Virus record (IMG/VR): IMGVR_UViG_3300032313_001158
Location: 1-64,000 of that record
Strand: one strand, 5' to 3'
Length of the DNA: 64,000 bases
Source of the DNA: a virus
The translations under genes and the position numbers were made by a program. Shown piece after piece: positions 14,425-22,675 of this stretch (position 1 is its first letter; each line of letters starts with the position of its first letter). The notes below the pieces were generated by a model. That model was not told where the DNA came from. It ran no database searches and worked only from the letters and a program-made list of their open reading frames with translations.

Positions 14425-14643
14425 TTACTTTTTAGCAACAGTTTGCTTGGGAACGAAACTGATTGCTGATTCTGCAACGGTCTTGGCAATGTCAGTGGTC
14501 GCAGCAACTACTGTCTTGGTGTAAGCGGCTTGTGCATCAATTAGTGTTTCAAATCCGTTGCGAATTTCTTCGTTTGGGATATAAGTAAAAACTGATTTGG
14601 TTTGTTTGACTGCGGTGTCAACTAAGGTATCTACTGTAAACAT
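14425..14643 (-). CDS. Phasin-like small helical protein
   Basis: A 72-residue amphipathic helical protein. TLVDTAVKQTKSVF and GFETLIDAQAAYTKTVVAATTDIAKTV resemble the phasin fold (proteins coating polyhydroxyalkanoate granules), ending in SAISFVPKQTVAKK. This resemblance is by pattern only. It has a strong AAGGAG site and its own terminator, so it is a single-gene unit; a promoter-like TATAAT lies at 14673-14678. Many betaproteobacteria store polyhydroxybutyrate, which would give a phasin mimic a target (inference). Confidence 0.6.
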   Translation of the reverse strand: MFTVDTLVDTAVKQTKSVFTYIPNEEIRNGFETLIDAQAAYTKTVVAATTDIAKTVAESAISFVPKQTVAKK

Positions 14644-14672
14644 TTGAATCTCCTTAAAAGTTAATGTTCTGT

Positions 14673-14702
14673 ATTATACTATAATTTATTGTTGCATTGC
14701 AA
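14673..14702 (-). promoter_or_regulatory. Probable sigma70 promoter of the phasin-like gene
   Basis: TTGCAA (14697-14702), 18 bases, TATAAT (14673-14678) on the minus strand, about 30 bases before the start at 14643. Confidence 0.5.
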
Positions 14703-14747
14703 CATAGAATATGCCCATATAATGATTTTATTCTGCCATTTTTAATC

Positions 14748-14755
14748 GCTAAATA
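14748..14755 (+). promoter_or_regulatory. Late-type promoter on the plus strand
   Basis: GCTAAATA on the plus strand, 29 bases before the start at 14785, with AAGGAG in the leader. A TATAAT at 14718-14723 may give an additional start. Confidence 0.5.
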
Positions 14756-14784
14756 TTTTACATACTTTTCAAGGAGATTTTAAA

Positions 14785-15078
14785 ATGGAATTAGTAATTC
14801 TATTAATTGCAGTAATTGGTGTGTTGGGTTGGTTTTTGTGGCAAGATCGCAAACATGATGAAGCTGGTTCGCATCCGCTTGATGGTGCTACTAAACACTC
14901 AGTGCTTGATGTTAACAACGACGGCCGAGTTGATATCAAAGATGCAGTAGCAGCAGCCGAAGTAGTTGTTGAAGAAACAAAGAAAACAGCGTCTAAAACC
15001 AAAGCAGTGGCCAAAGCCACTGCCGCCAAGGTAAAAACTGTTGCGGAAAAAACCGTCGCTAAAAAACCTAAGAAGTAA
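14785..15078 (+). CDS. Membrane-anchored protein with EF-hand/dockerin loop and H1-like tail
   Basis: A 97-residue protein built of three unlike parts. Residues 1-19 are a transmembrane helix (MELVILLIAVIGVLGWFLW). Residues 42-53 form a calcium-loop pattern D-V-N-N-D-G-R-V-D-I-K-D as in dockerin/EF-hand repeats. Residues 60-97 are a Lys/Ala/Thr tail like histone H1 (TKAVAKATAAKVKTVAEKT and similar). It has a strong AAGGAG site and is one of only three complete plus-strand genes here; the next gene follows within four bases. Function unknown; a membrane-nucleic acid tether is one speculation. Confidence 0.7.
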   Translation: MELVILLIAVIGVLGWFLWQDRKHDEAGSHPLDGATKHSVLDVNNDGRVDIKDAVAAAEVVVEETKKTASKTKAVAKATAAKVKTVAEKTVAKKPKK

Positions 15079-15081
15079 TTG

Positions 15082-16167
15082 ATGCTGTATCCACATGTCG
15101 GAGTCTATTACGACTCCGACAGTATTCGTTATCATTATTCCCAATTTAAACAAGTTAATCCGCTAACTGATTGTGCCAGTTACAACAATTTAGAAGAATT
15201 TTTAAATTCCAAACACACAATAAAAATAGCCGGGTTACATGTCCCGTATCCGTTTGATCAAGAATTCCAAAATCTAGTACTAGATCTAAGTGCTCGATGC
15301 ACACATATTTTCGTTGTTGCCACAGAAGTACATCCAGAAATTGTCAGTTTTATTCGAGAAACAGATTTGCCGAATATAACTTATTACATTTGTGGATCGC
15401 TTAACTTTGAATTGCAACATGCACAAGCAAAACAATTTATGGACTGGTTTGAAACCAGTACATATTTTTATCGGCATTGGTTACCTGAGATTTTGACTAG
15501 GCTTCGACCGTTTGATATAAAATATCGAGCATTTGATATTTTACTTGGTCGTAAAAAATTACATAGAGATGAACTGTACCAATACACGCAAAAAAATCCC
15601 TATCTTGGTATTGTGACCTATTTCAATGATCATGGTACCAAAATAGATAATGATCCAGAAAAATGGATATGGGAACACACCGGAGTCAAAGTGACCGTCG
15701 CGCCAGAATGGACTGTTGACCGAGTTGACTATTACGGGTATCCAATAAGCCTAAGCCAAATTATCCCGATTAACGTGTATAATCAAACTGCTTATTCAGT
15801 AGTAGCAGAAACTTGCTTCCATGACAATTTTGCTTTCTTTACCGAAAAAACCAGTAAGCCAATTATAGCAAAGAGATTGTTTGTTATGTTTGCTGGACAA
15901 AATTATCTTGCCAACTTGAGAAAGTTAGGATTTCAAACATTCGGGAATATCATTGACGAAAGTTATGATCAAGAATCGGATGCATTAATTCGATGGCGTC
16001 GTGCTTGGGAACAGATGCAATGGTTAGCCGATCAACCACAAGCGGAAATACTAGAAAAGATTCGCCCAATCGTAGAACACAATTTTAATCATGTTATGAC
16101 TACTAATTGGGCTGAAAAGTTTAGGCAGGAATTTGAGCAAGACTTTGTTCGTATAACTGCTGGCTAG
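15082..16167 (+). CDS. Glycosyltransferase-like protein
   Basis: A 361-residue protein. The C-terminal half has FFTEKTSKPIIAKRLFVMF, LRKLGFQTF and IDESYDQESD, the donor-binding pattern of fucosyltransferase/GT10-like enzymes that is common in T4-like aquatic phages; the plus-strand gene at 25310 shares the same block. The N-terminal half is a Rossmann-like domain with HIFVVATEVH. ATG 15082 follows the upstream stop by three bases; a TTG one codon earlier is less likely. Its last 47 bases overlap the convergent uvsE gene. Probable role: glycan or virion modification. Confidence 0.7.
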   Translation: MLYPHVGVYYDSDSIRYHYSQFKQVNPLTDCASYNNLEEFLNSKHTIKIAGLHVPYPFDQEFQNLVLDLSARCTHIFVVATEVHPEIVSFIRETDLPNITYYICGSLNFELQHAQAKQFMDWFETSTYFYRHWLPEILTRLRPFDIKYRAFDILLGRKKLHRDELYQYTQKNPYLGIVTYFNDHGTKIDNDPEKWIWEHTGVKVTVAPEWTVDRVDYYGYPISLSQIIPINVYNQTAYSVVAETCFHDNFAFFTEKTSKPIIAKRLFVMFAGQNYLANLRKLGFQTFGNIIDESYDQESDALIRWRRAWEQMQWLADQPQAEILEKIRPIVEHNFNHVMTTNWAEKFRQEFEQDFVRITAG

Positions 16168-17146
16168 CAAGATTTTTACCCTTGGCTTCAACCATGATGT
16201 CAGCCCACAAATTATGCTCTAGTGCCCATTCATTGCAGGCACGATTCCAAGCAAAGTCACTGTGTGCCCGAAGCTTTTGTTTTTTGTAACTCGCTGCTAG
16301 AAGTGTATCAAGTTCCGGACGACAGGTACTGTCATGATCCACCAAAACATCTTCGCGACTAGTGCTAAAATGAACAACAGGACGCACACCACGCCAGCTA
16401 TCCATGATCCTCTTAACACGATCGTCTCTATGGTCAATATATTCTCCTGTACGAATCCAGTGATGATGCAGATCTAGCACCAGCGCGACGTCGTTGACCA
16501 ATTCAAGACTGGCGTCGAGTCCCCAAGACATTTCGTCGTTTTCGATCGTGATGCAATTTCTTGCTTCGGGGCTGAGTCTTGTGAGCGCACTGCGGATACC
16601 GGCTGGACCGCGTTTACCCGAGATGTGGACATTGATTTTAAAGTCCTGGAACGAAGTGCCATAGCCCATCCATCTGACCATATCTGCATGATATTCAAAC
16701 TCCTCTATACTTCTATTTACGATGTTATCATTCTCGCTAGCCAACACACAGAACTGACCTGGATGAAAGCTGAGGCGTACATCTAGTCTACGTGCAGTCT
16801 CACCAATGGGTGCAAAGATGCGTTCTAAGTGCCGTTGTACATCAGTCTGTTGCCACCATGTCTGCCAATCCTTCTCAGTGTAGCCTTGCAGCATTTCCGA
16901 TCCAAGACGTACCATTCTACGTTCTGGGGGTAATGTGGCCACACGTTCAATCATCTTGACAGCAGCAGCAGTATTGTGATTCATGATATCCCATTGGCGC
17001 TGTTCAGCTTCGTCTTTGTGTTCGCGGAGCCAACGCATAGTGGTACTGCGACCATTTAGGTCTCTATCCACGGCATTCACTTTCATGCCGCCACATTCCG
17101 ACGGATCGTTTAGCCATTTGCAGGCAAAGCCAATGCGTTTAATCAT
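16121..17146 (-). CDS. uvsE: UV damage endonuclease UvsE
   Basis: A 341-residue TIM-barrel endonuclease of the UVDE/UvsE family, which nicks DNA 5' of UV photoproducts to start repair. Diagnostic motifs: RIGFACKW at the start, SFHPGQF (126-132), INVHISG, IENDEMSW (201-208) with metal ligands, and LVLDLHHHW (223-230). Length is normal for the family. It overlaps the preceding gene (ATGA) and converges with the glycosyltransferase. Likely protects phage DNA in sunlit water. Confidence 0.9.
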   Translation of the reverse strand: MIKRIGFACKWLNDPSECGGMKVNAVDRDLNGRSTTMRWLREHKDEAEQRQWDIMNHNTAAAVKMIERVATLPPERRMVRLGSEMLQGYTEKDWQTWWQQTDVQRHLERIFAPIGETARRLDVRLSFHPGQFCVLASENDNIVNRSIEEFEYHADMVRWMGYGTSFQDFKINVHISGKRGPAGIRSALTRLSPEARNCITIENDEMSWGLDASLELVNDVALVLDLHHHWIRTGEYIDHRDDRVKRIMDSWRGVRPVVHFSTSREDVLVDHDSTCRPELDTLLAASYKKQKLRAHSDFAWNRACNEWALEHNLWADIMVEAKGKNLASQQLYEQSLAQIPA

Positions 17147-17441
17147 TTGTTGAATTTACCTTCTCTGACGATTTTTCAGGAATGTTATATTTGCGTTCAT
17201 ATTGTGATTCAATACTCCACCTAGGATCCACAGCTGGATATTTTATATTGCTTTCCACTGTTAACCCAAAACGCTTTCGAATATTTTTAGAATCAGACTG
17301 ACTGCCACATTGCTTTGCACATTCTTCTATTATTAGTTGAGCGAATTGTTCGTTGTAAGTTTCAATCCATTGATCAACTGACAATCCTGCCGGAACCATA
17401 TTTTTAGCTTGTGCAGCAAATTCTTGTATTTGTTTGTTCAT
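17139..17441 (-). CDS. Conserved phage protein (NEQFAQLIIEECA family)
   Basis: A 100-residue protein. NEQFAQLIIEECAKQCG is a motif seen repeatedly in small phage proteins, followed by a basic KNIRKRFGL and a polar tail. No function is known to me. It follows promoter P10 and overlaps uvsE by eight bases, so the two form one operon. There is no convincing ribosome binding site before the ATG at 17441. Confidence 0.7.
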   Translation of the reverse strand: MNKQIQEFAAQAKNMVPAGLSVDQWIETYNEQFAQLIIEECAKQCGSQSDSKNIRKRFGLTVESNIKYPAVDPRWSIESQYERKYNIPEKSSEKVNSTND

Positions 17442-17476
17442 GTGTTTTTGTTTTGATATGCCAAAGTCATAATGTA

Positions 17477-17505
17477 ATAATAGCAGTTAATTCATTAAGT
17501 GTCAA
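17477..17505 (-). promoter_or_regulatory. Sigma70 promoter P10
   Basis: TTGACA (17500-17505), 17 bases, TATTAT (17477-17482) on the minus strand. The spacer ends CTGC rather than TTTTGC, so it is a divergent member of the early set. Confidence 0.65.
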
Positions 17506-17766
17506 TTATGCAAACCTCAAGGCAAATTCAGTAGCAATCCGTTCGTCTTTGAAAAGAAACACAACATCGGTTTCGGCTAACTGATTCTCTTCCTGAGCGA
17601 ATTCCGAATAGTATAACCAATCATCTCCGTTGAGCCAATGACGAATTGTGCCTTCACGGCCACCAAATCTTGCGGATCCTGTTCCGGCGTTAGTGCGTAG
17701 CCATTGATCAATATCTTCGCGGCGATCTTCTAACTTGTTGTACTTGATTCTTATTTCAGCTGACAT
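17506..17766 (-). CDS. Small tandem-family protein (FxLRF end)
   Basis: An 86-residue protein starting MSAEIRIKYNKLEDRR. It ends VVFLFKDERIATEFALRFA, a terminal motif (hydrophobic-F, acidic residues, A-x-x-F-x-L-[RK]) shared with the genes at 17766, 18198, 18763 and 35990. The ATG at 17766 overlaps the upstream stop (TAATG); a start at 17778 would only overlap more. Function unknown. Confidence 0.7.
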   Translation of the reverse strand: MSAEIRIKYNKLEDRREDIDQWLRTNAGTGSARFGGREGTIRHWLNGDDWLYYSEFAQEENQLAETDVVFLFKDERIATEFALRFA

Positions 17767-18005
17767 TAACCATCCCATCGTAATAAAAAATTACTTGCAT
17801 CAGCTTCGTTTTCGATAATTACTACCATACCTTGTTGATGTTTCCTACCTTGTGGTAAACACTCGTCCATCCAGGCATAGATTTCAGTTTCATTATTGGT
17901 CCACCAGCGATAATCAGCAATAATAATGTAGTGATGCGGCATGTCATTGTCAAATGGACCAGTAGCAATAAATCTACCTTTATCGGCTGGAAATACTACG
18001 CTCAT
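17766..18005 (-). CDS. Small tandem-family protein (FLLRW end)
   Basis: A 79-residue protein. A central HHYIIIADYRWWTNNETEIYAW is followed by a second beta part ending VVIIENEADASNFLLRW. The final motif places it in the same small family as its neighbours. Start overlaps the upstream stop by four bases (ATGA). Unknown function; likely early. Confidence 0.75.
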   Translation of the reverse strand: MSVVFPADKGRFIATGPFDNDMPHHYIIIADYRWWTNNETEIYAWMDECLPQGRKHQQGMVVIIENEADASNFLLRWDG

Positions 18006-18196
18006 GGATTTTTTTTATCTTGATCGTCTATGGGTTTAACTGAACACAAAGCCACAAGCCCTTTGTTGTCCCATTCTTTTCTAGCCTCCATACACGCTTG
18101 ATAGTTGGGATATTCTTTTTTGAAAACGAATTTTATTTTAGGTGGCGGATCAGTCCAAAGTTGAACTATAAGTAACCAGGGCATCAAATCTAACAT
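18002..18196 (-). CDS. Small membrane protein with Cys-Ala-Arg motif
   Basis: A 64-residue protein. Residues 3-14 (DLMPWLLIVQLW) are a short hydrophobic anchor or uncleaved signal. The rest reads KKEYPNYQACMEARKEWDNKG and ALCSVKPI; two cysteines could pair outside the membrane. This pattern recurs in phage proteins of similar size, as in the gene at 41377. It overlaps the downstream gene (ATGA) and lies one base from the upstream one. Confidence 0.65.
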   Translation of the reverse strand: MLDLMPWLLIVQLWTDPPPKIKFVFKKEYPNYQACMEARKEWDNKGLVALCSVKPIDDQDKKNP

Positions 18197-18197
18197 G

Positions 18198-18419
18198 TTA
18201 ACTCCACTTTAGTAAAAATATTGTAACTTCTTGTTCATTACGAAATCGAAATATTTCAAAACTGGTTCTTCTACCACAGCGATTTTGTACGCACCAATCT
18301 TGCACAGGATTTAGATCGTCTGAGCGTAATCCAGTTGGTGTAATTGCGCCATGACTGTATGACATTCTGGCATGCAATGTCAGCGGGTGCGTGGTATCTC
18401 GTTCCCAAACAATTTTCAT
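18198..18419 (-). CDS. Small tandem-family protein (FLLKW end)
   Basis: A 73-residue protein: MKIVWERDTTHPLTLHARM at the start and FEIFRFRNEQEVTIFLLKW at the end. The terminal motif is shared with the neighbouring small genes. Start overlaps the upstream stop (ATGA). Unknown function; probably an early host-interaction protein (inference). Confidence 0.7.
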   Translation of the reverse strand: MKIVWERDTTHPLTLHARMSYSHGAITPTGLRSDDLNPVQDWCVQNRCGRRTSFEIFRFRNEQEVTIFLLKWS

Positions 18420-18766
18420 ACAATCCGAACACGATTCTTTTCTGCACGAGCACTGTATAGTCGATGCCCGCGGCTTCTAAATAAATCTGCTGCCGTTTGA
18501 GGATCATCCTCAAACATTTGTTCTATATCTGTTTTTTGAATACTGTGATCACAGTCTATAGCATAAAGTTCATAATGCCTCTGACTATTAACACGAGCTC
18601 TAAGCAGCATGTTTTGTATCAATTGGTTAAGTGGATTACGCATCGGCTCTTGATTATTTAACACTCTAAATGTGTTATCTCTATCATAGTGTTCGTATTC
18701 AGTAATAGGAATCACACTTTCCAGGCCTTCATTGCACCAGTAAACAAGATATGCATTAGTAGTCAT
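18416..18766 (-). CDS. Conserved phage protein (RARVNSQRHYE family)
   Basis: A 116-residue protein. The segment IQNMLLRARVNSQRHYELYAI is a recognisable block of a conserved small phage family, followed by acidic DIEQMFEDDPQTAADLFR and a basic end. Function unknown. It overlaps both neighbours by four bases. Confidence 0.7.
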   Translation of the reverse strand: MTTNAYLVYWCNEGLESVIPITEYEHYDRDNTFRVLNNQEPMRNPLNQLIQNMLLRARVNSQRHYELYAIDCDHSIQKTDIEQMFEDDPQTAADLFRSRGHRLYSARAEKNRVRIV

Positions 18767-18993
18767 AGATATTTCAATCTAAAAAATGTAGCAGCGTCTT
18801 CGTCGACAAAGTCCAAACGTATATCATTGACCCAATGCCCATTAATTGGATTATGCCCTTGGTGACGACGTACAGTAAATCCCAAAGTTTCTTTAAGACG
18901 CCACGAAACCAAAGTTGTCACCTGACCATAGTCGTGATCTATCTTGTGCCGAATTACGGACCATCCGTAAGCATCGAGTACAATTGTAGTCAT
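18763..18993 (-). CDS. Small tandem-family protein (FFRLKYL end), leaderless
   Basis: A 76-residue protein. It starts MTTIVLDAYGWSVIRHK and ends LDFVDEDAATFFRLKYL, the motif shared by this small family. The -10 box of promoter P5 ends six bases before the ATG, so transcription should begin at the start codon, and no ribosome binding site exists. First gene of the early operon running to 17506. Confidence 0.75.
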   Translation of the reverse strand: MTTIVLDAYGWSVIRHKIDHDYGQVTTLVSWRLKETLGFTVRRHQGHNPINGHWVNDIRLDFVDEDAATFFRLKYL

Positions 18994-18998
18994 ACTAC

Positions 18999-19027
18999 AT
19001 TATAGCAGCATATTTAGATTAGGTCAA
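18999..19027 (-). promoter_or_regulatory. Early sigma70 promoter P5 (leaderless type)
   Basis: TTGACC (19022-19027), 17 bases, TATAAT (18999-19004) on the minus strand. The -10 box is followed by GTAGT and ATG, so the mRNA should start at or within a base of the ATG at 18993. Confidence 0.8.
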
Positions 19028-19377
19028 GCTGTCCAGCCTTGTCCGGTTATCTCATGATACCAGGGATAAAATGGCGCAGGGACTACAAATTCCCAATCAG
19101 TGCTGATCCAATTGGTTGCAGGTTTAGCAAGATGCTGATATACAGGTAGCACTTCATGACCATTTATTGTTATTTTTGCAACTTCTACAGCACCGTTGCT
19201 GATTTTACAACAAAATTGCAATTCAGCTAACAAACAAAAAGCAAATCGCATACTACGTACTATAGGTAAATCATTTACAGTAAATTTATATTCTGGATTG
19301 TCATGCTCACGTAATTCAACCGCAACTTCCAATTGATTTTCAATATCAATAACTGTAACTTCGTAAAAATTTTTCAT
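19024..19377 (-). CDS. Conserved phage protein, unknown function
   Basis: A 117-residue mixed alpha/beta protein: MKNFYEVTVIDIENQLEVAV, a cysteine-containing helix AFCLLAELQFCCK, and a C-terminal aromatic region (PAPFYPWYHEITGQGW). The family is not recognised. Its first 32 bases overlap the end of the radical SAM gene; its end carries the -35 box of P5. Confidence 0.65.
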   Translation of the reverse strand: MKNFYEVTVIDIENQLEVAVELREHDNPEYKFTVNDLPIVRSMRFAFCLLAELQFCCKISNGAVEVAKITINGHEVLPVYQHLAKPATNWISTDWEFVVPAPFYPWYHEITGQGWTA

Positions 19378-20656
19378 AGTTTGGTAAATGGTCTAATATA
19401 CTATTACCTCTAACGCTTTCAAACGCTTTGATAAAATTAACAAGATCGTGTCTTGATTGTTCTGCATCCTGGGGCAATTGATAGGTGCAAATAAATTGAT
19501 AGTAATCTAATATTACGTTCGAAATCACTTGATCGATCTTGTCTGTTCTTCTAATATTGATTACGGATTCTTTTGACAACTCATAATAATTAATTAGATT
19601 TTCTAATTTTTGTTTGATTTCAATACGTATGTTATCCGGAATCAGTTCCATACGTAAATGTTTTGGATCATGCAGTATATTACAACTTTCAGCAATAACT
19701 TGATTTTCTATCATGTAAACAAAAAGTTTATCTATTTCCCATATTGTAAACACATTAGGCGTAACACGTAAAGAAACATATAAACCAGAATTAAATTCTC
19801 TGAGGGTTAAAAATTTATCAATATTGGACAATATACTATCAATACGTCCTGGCCAGCGAACATAATCGTTTAGTTTGGTCACAGACTCAATACTGATACC
19901 CAAATGAAATTGTTTAAAACTTTCAATGAACTTCTGTATACGCTCGTTGTATATTGTGCCGTTTGTGGTTGTACCTATAATTATATCTTTGGCAAGATCA
20001 TGTTTGATCAACTGTTCACATATGGTGTAAAACGATTCTTCATACAAAGTTTCGCCGCCCAAGAAATGTATGTATTGTATATTAGGAATATCAACTAGTT
20101 CGTCAACAAATCGTTGTACTAATTTTGGGTCTTGTGTCCATTGTGTGTATGCCGTGGGCTTGATGAACAACTGTGGATTGATCAAATTTAGTTTATGATA
20201 TTCAGATTCAAGACGACTACTGGCTTCTGGACCACACATGATACAGGCGCTGTTACAGGTGTTACCCAGTTCTATTTGTAAATCAACCGGTGCCATGTTG
20301 GCCAGACCATTGTTGTCTAGACTGTATTTAAAATTTTTATAATGAGGACTGCTTCTTGTTGTAAGAGCAAAATTTTCCGTATCAATTGCACTTTTAAGCA
20401 GTTGTCGACGACGTCCGTTAAGTTTGCCAAAAGATTCTTCATAGTAACAGGTCGAACAATGATCAGGCTTTTCCCCAGCGAGTAACTGTTGTCTTAACGA
20501 ACGCATTTGCTCACTGTTGTAGTATTCCATTACGGAACAATTTTGAAATGATTCAATTCTTTTGGGATTTTTGGCCCAGCGGCACGATTCAAAACTGCCG
20601 TCGTATGTGAGCCTTACATGAAACCATGGGCTAGAACAAAAAGTTTTTTCGAACAT
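19346..20656 (-). CDS. Radical SAM protein with twitch/SPASM-like N-terminal cysteines
   Basis: A 436-residue radical SAM enzyme. The cluster motif is GNTCNSACIMCGP (Cys134, Cys138, Cys141). GGETLYEE follows as the SAM-binding GGE. The N-terminal 90 residues hold a separate Cys set (SSPW, ESCRWAKN, HCSTCYYEE) like a twitch domain for a second cluster. Similar proteins are common in T4-like aquatic phages, and their substrate is unknown. It overlaps the downstream gene and adjoins a fibre gene upstream (stop/start at 20656). Confidence 0.8.
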   Translation of the reverse strand: MFEKTFCSSPWFHVRLTYDGSFESCRWAKNPKRIESFQNCSVMEYYNSEQMRSLRQQLLAGEKPDHCSTCYYEESFGKLNGRRRQLLKSAIDTENFALTTRSSPHYKNFKYSLDNNGLANMAPVDLQIELGNTCNSACIMCGPEASSRLESEYHKLNLINPQLFIKPTAYTQWTQDPKLVQRFVDELVDIPNIQYIHFLGGETLYEESFYTICEQLIKHDLAKDIIIGTTTNGTIYNERIQKFIESFKQFHLGISIESVTKLNDYVRWPGRIDSILSNIDKFLTLREFNSGLYVSLRVTPNVFTIWEIDKLFVYMIENQVIAESCNILHDPKHLRMELIPDNIRIEIKQKLENLINYYELSKESVINIRRTDKIDQVISNVILDYYQFICTYQLPQDAEQSRHDLVNFIKAFESVRGNSILDHLPNYEKFLRSYSY

Positions 20657-21915
20657 CAGTCAATGATGCCAAAATTAGCCCAATTGGCGCCACCTAGACA
20701 TATCCAGCCCAGCGGACCGCCAGGATTGGGATTGGTATTCCATACCACGTGGCATCGTTCGCTAACAAAATTTGGAGGTGCACTACCGGTAGTAAATTGC
20801 ATACTGCCTATTTTTAAATGATCTATTTGTGCAGAACCGTCATCCGATAATACAATGTTGTCTTTGTTGTTTGAAGTTAATACTAATTTTTGTTGCCTAG
20901 TAGTTCCCAACATACCTACGTCTCGAGATTTTTTCTTAACTACAACTTCTATTTCGTCATCCCATACACTTAGTGCAGCCGATGGTTCGATAGTATTGAC
21001 ACCCACACGACGTGGAGTGACGTAGAGTGTTTGTGCCAATAAGCTTTCGCCACTTACTCGTAATTCTTGTAGTTCGCCCAATGTTTGTAAGTTGCTGCTC
21101 ACAATGCTGCTACCCAACGAGCTGCCACGAACTACTTCAGTTCCATTTATTGTTATTCGATTTAGATCTAGTCCATCTTGATTTATTTTATTAAAAATCA
21201 AGGTACTGTATCTGTCAAACAGAGTATTATCAAGTGTACCTAATGTGTTTGTTGTTGTTGAAGCCACCAATGTTTTAAAAAATTCAGTATCTTCGGGCAC
21301 AGTTCCATTTACAACAAATTTGCCATTGATCGTCATTGATCCATCAACTGTTAAATTTTTAGTTAATAAATTATTTTCGATTACAGTGTTGTCATCTAAA
21401 ATTGTCAATGCAACTTGCGTGGCTCGATCATCAATTCCGGTGCTACTAAAATTTTCAATAATACCACCACTGACATTGTCTCCGGTAATTTTAAGATCTA
21501 ACAATTTTAGTGCTTTGGGGTCAATACTGTTGAATGGAAAAACAAATTCATTCATTCTATCAGCGACCAATGTACCAACTGAATCTGTAATTGCTCGCTG
21601 GAAATCAACTGTTGCCAATCGCTCTTGTACCTGAGTCTCAACTAATGTTTTAGTTTGTTCTTGTGCTGAGTCAATTGTTTCGTTTATTTTATTTACAATT
21701 CTATTTTCTAATCGTTTTGGGTCAACAGTGTACTCGCCAACTCTGCGTTCAAATGCCACAGATGCAGCTTCTTGAATATGGGCAGCATAATCATATGCAG
21801 CCAATCTATTGTTGATAGCAGCACTGATAGCACTATCTACCCTTACCAATACATTGGAAGTGATATCTGCTACAAGGCCTTCAACTATTTTTGCTAAATG
21901 TGTGTTAAGATCCAT
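20656..21915 (-). CDS. Virion fibre-like structural protein
   Basis: A 419-residue protein. Residues 1-130 are helical and coiled-coil-like (HLAKIVEGLVADITSNV, VQERLATVDFQRAITDS). Residues 130-330 are short beta repeats with Asn-Gly turns (NLTVDGSMTINGKFVVNG). The C-terminus has a Trp/Gly-rich tip (GPLGWICLGGANW) of a kind seen in virion proteins of aquatic myophages. ATG 21915 was preferred over an upstream TTG. It overlaps the preceding gene by 11 bases. Confidence 0.7.
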   Translation of the reverse strand: MDLNTHLAKIVEGLVADITSNVLVRVDSAISAAINNRLAAYDYAAHIQEAASVAFERRVGEYTVDPKRLENRIVNKINETIDSAQEQTKTLVETQVQERLATVDFQRAITDSVGTLVADRMNEFVFPFNSIDPKALKLLDLKITGDNVSGGIIENFSSTGIDDRATQVALTILDDNTVIENNLLTKNLTVDGSMTINGKFVVNGTVPEDTEFFKTLVASTTTNTLGTLDNTLFDRYSTLIFNKINQDGLDLNRITINGTEVVRGSSLGSSIVSSNLQTLGELQELRVSGESLLAQTLYVTPRRVGVNTIEPSAALSVWDDEIEVVVKKKSRDVGMLGTTRQQKLVLTSNNKDNIVLSDDGSAQIDHLKIGSMQFTTGSAPPNFVSERCHVVWNTNPNPGGPLGWICLGGANWANFGIID

Positions 21916-22642
21916 TATCAAATTGAATACTAATTACATGCTCGTAATTTTTCTTGATCAAGCTTTTATACATTAAATTTTTGTGTACGTTAAATCCTAC
22001 TGCACCTGCATCATGACTAAATTTTGCCAACTGCTTAAAAAACATTGTTCTTCTTGAATATGGGCCGCTAGCTGTCAATTGGTTATCAGTTATTTGATAC
22101 ACATGACTTTGCCAACTATTTCTATCGGTCATATTATGGTCATGGAATTCTAAAAATATATTGTTTGAACCGGCATTTTTTATCAGGGCCGGAATTGAAA
22201 ACTCTTTATCTTTGAAATCTTGATTTTTATAATCCCTACAAGTAGTTATCACATATTCCACAGCCAGGTCACAAATTTCTAAAACTTTTAATCGTTGATT
22301 GTTGTCGTTATCCGAAAAGGTAAAATACTCGTCCAGGGCAATAACTGAATCAAATTTCTTTTTGTACGAAGTCAATTTGTCACGAGATATATGGGTAAAC
22401 TTGACACCTGCTTGTTGTAAATAATCTTGTACATCTTTTGATATTTCAGTGATATATATATTTTGGGTAGTATCTACTAGAACGGCAGGATTGAATCCAA
22501 CGTATAGTACGCTCGCTGGTGCAAAATTATGAAAGAAAGCAATTTCATCAATTATTTCTTTTTTTCTTTTTAGAACTTCCGAGGGTTTGCTGTGTATCAA
22601 AAAAGCATTTAATAAACAATTGGTATAACTTTCAAAGCCCAT
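21905..22642 (-). CDS. Methyltransferase-like Rossmann protein
   Basis: A 245-residue protein. APASVLYVGFNPAVLV (about 41-56) resembles the SAM-binding first strand and loop of class I methyltransferases, followed by IYITEIS, FDSVIALDEYFTF and VEYVITTCRDYK as later strands. The glycine motif is reduced (VGFNPA rather than GxGxG), so methyltransferase activity is not certain. Late promoter AATAAATA at 22668 and an AAAGG site precede it. Member of the modification cluster; substrate unknown. Confidence 0.6.
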   Translation of the reverse strand: MGFESYTNCLLNAFLIHSKPSEVLKRKKEIIDEIAFFHNFAPASVLYVGFNPAVLVDTTQNIYITEISKDVQDYLQQAGVKFTHISRDKLTSYKKKFDSVIALDEYFTFSDNDNNQRLKVLEICDLAVEYVITTCRDYKNQDFKDKEFSIPALIKNAGSNNIFLEFHDHNMTDRNSWQSHVYQITDNQLTASGPYSRRTMFFKQLAKFSHDAGAVGFNVHKNLMYKSLIKKNYEHVISIQFDNGS

Positions 22643-22667
22643 AGTAACCTTTTTATTTTTATATAAT

Positions 22668-22675
22668 TATTTATT
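22668..22675 (-). promoter_or_regulatory. T4-type late promoter
   Basis: AATAAATA on the minus strand, 26 bases before the start at 22642, with AAAGG in the leader. Confidence 0.5.
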
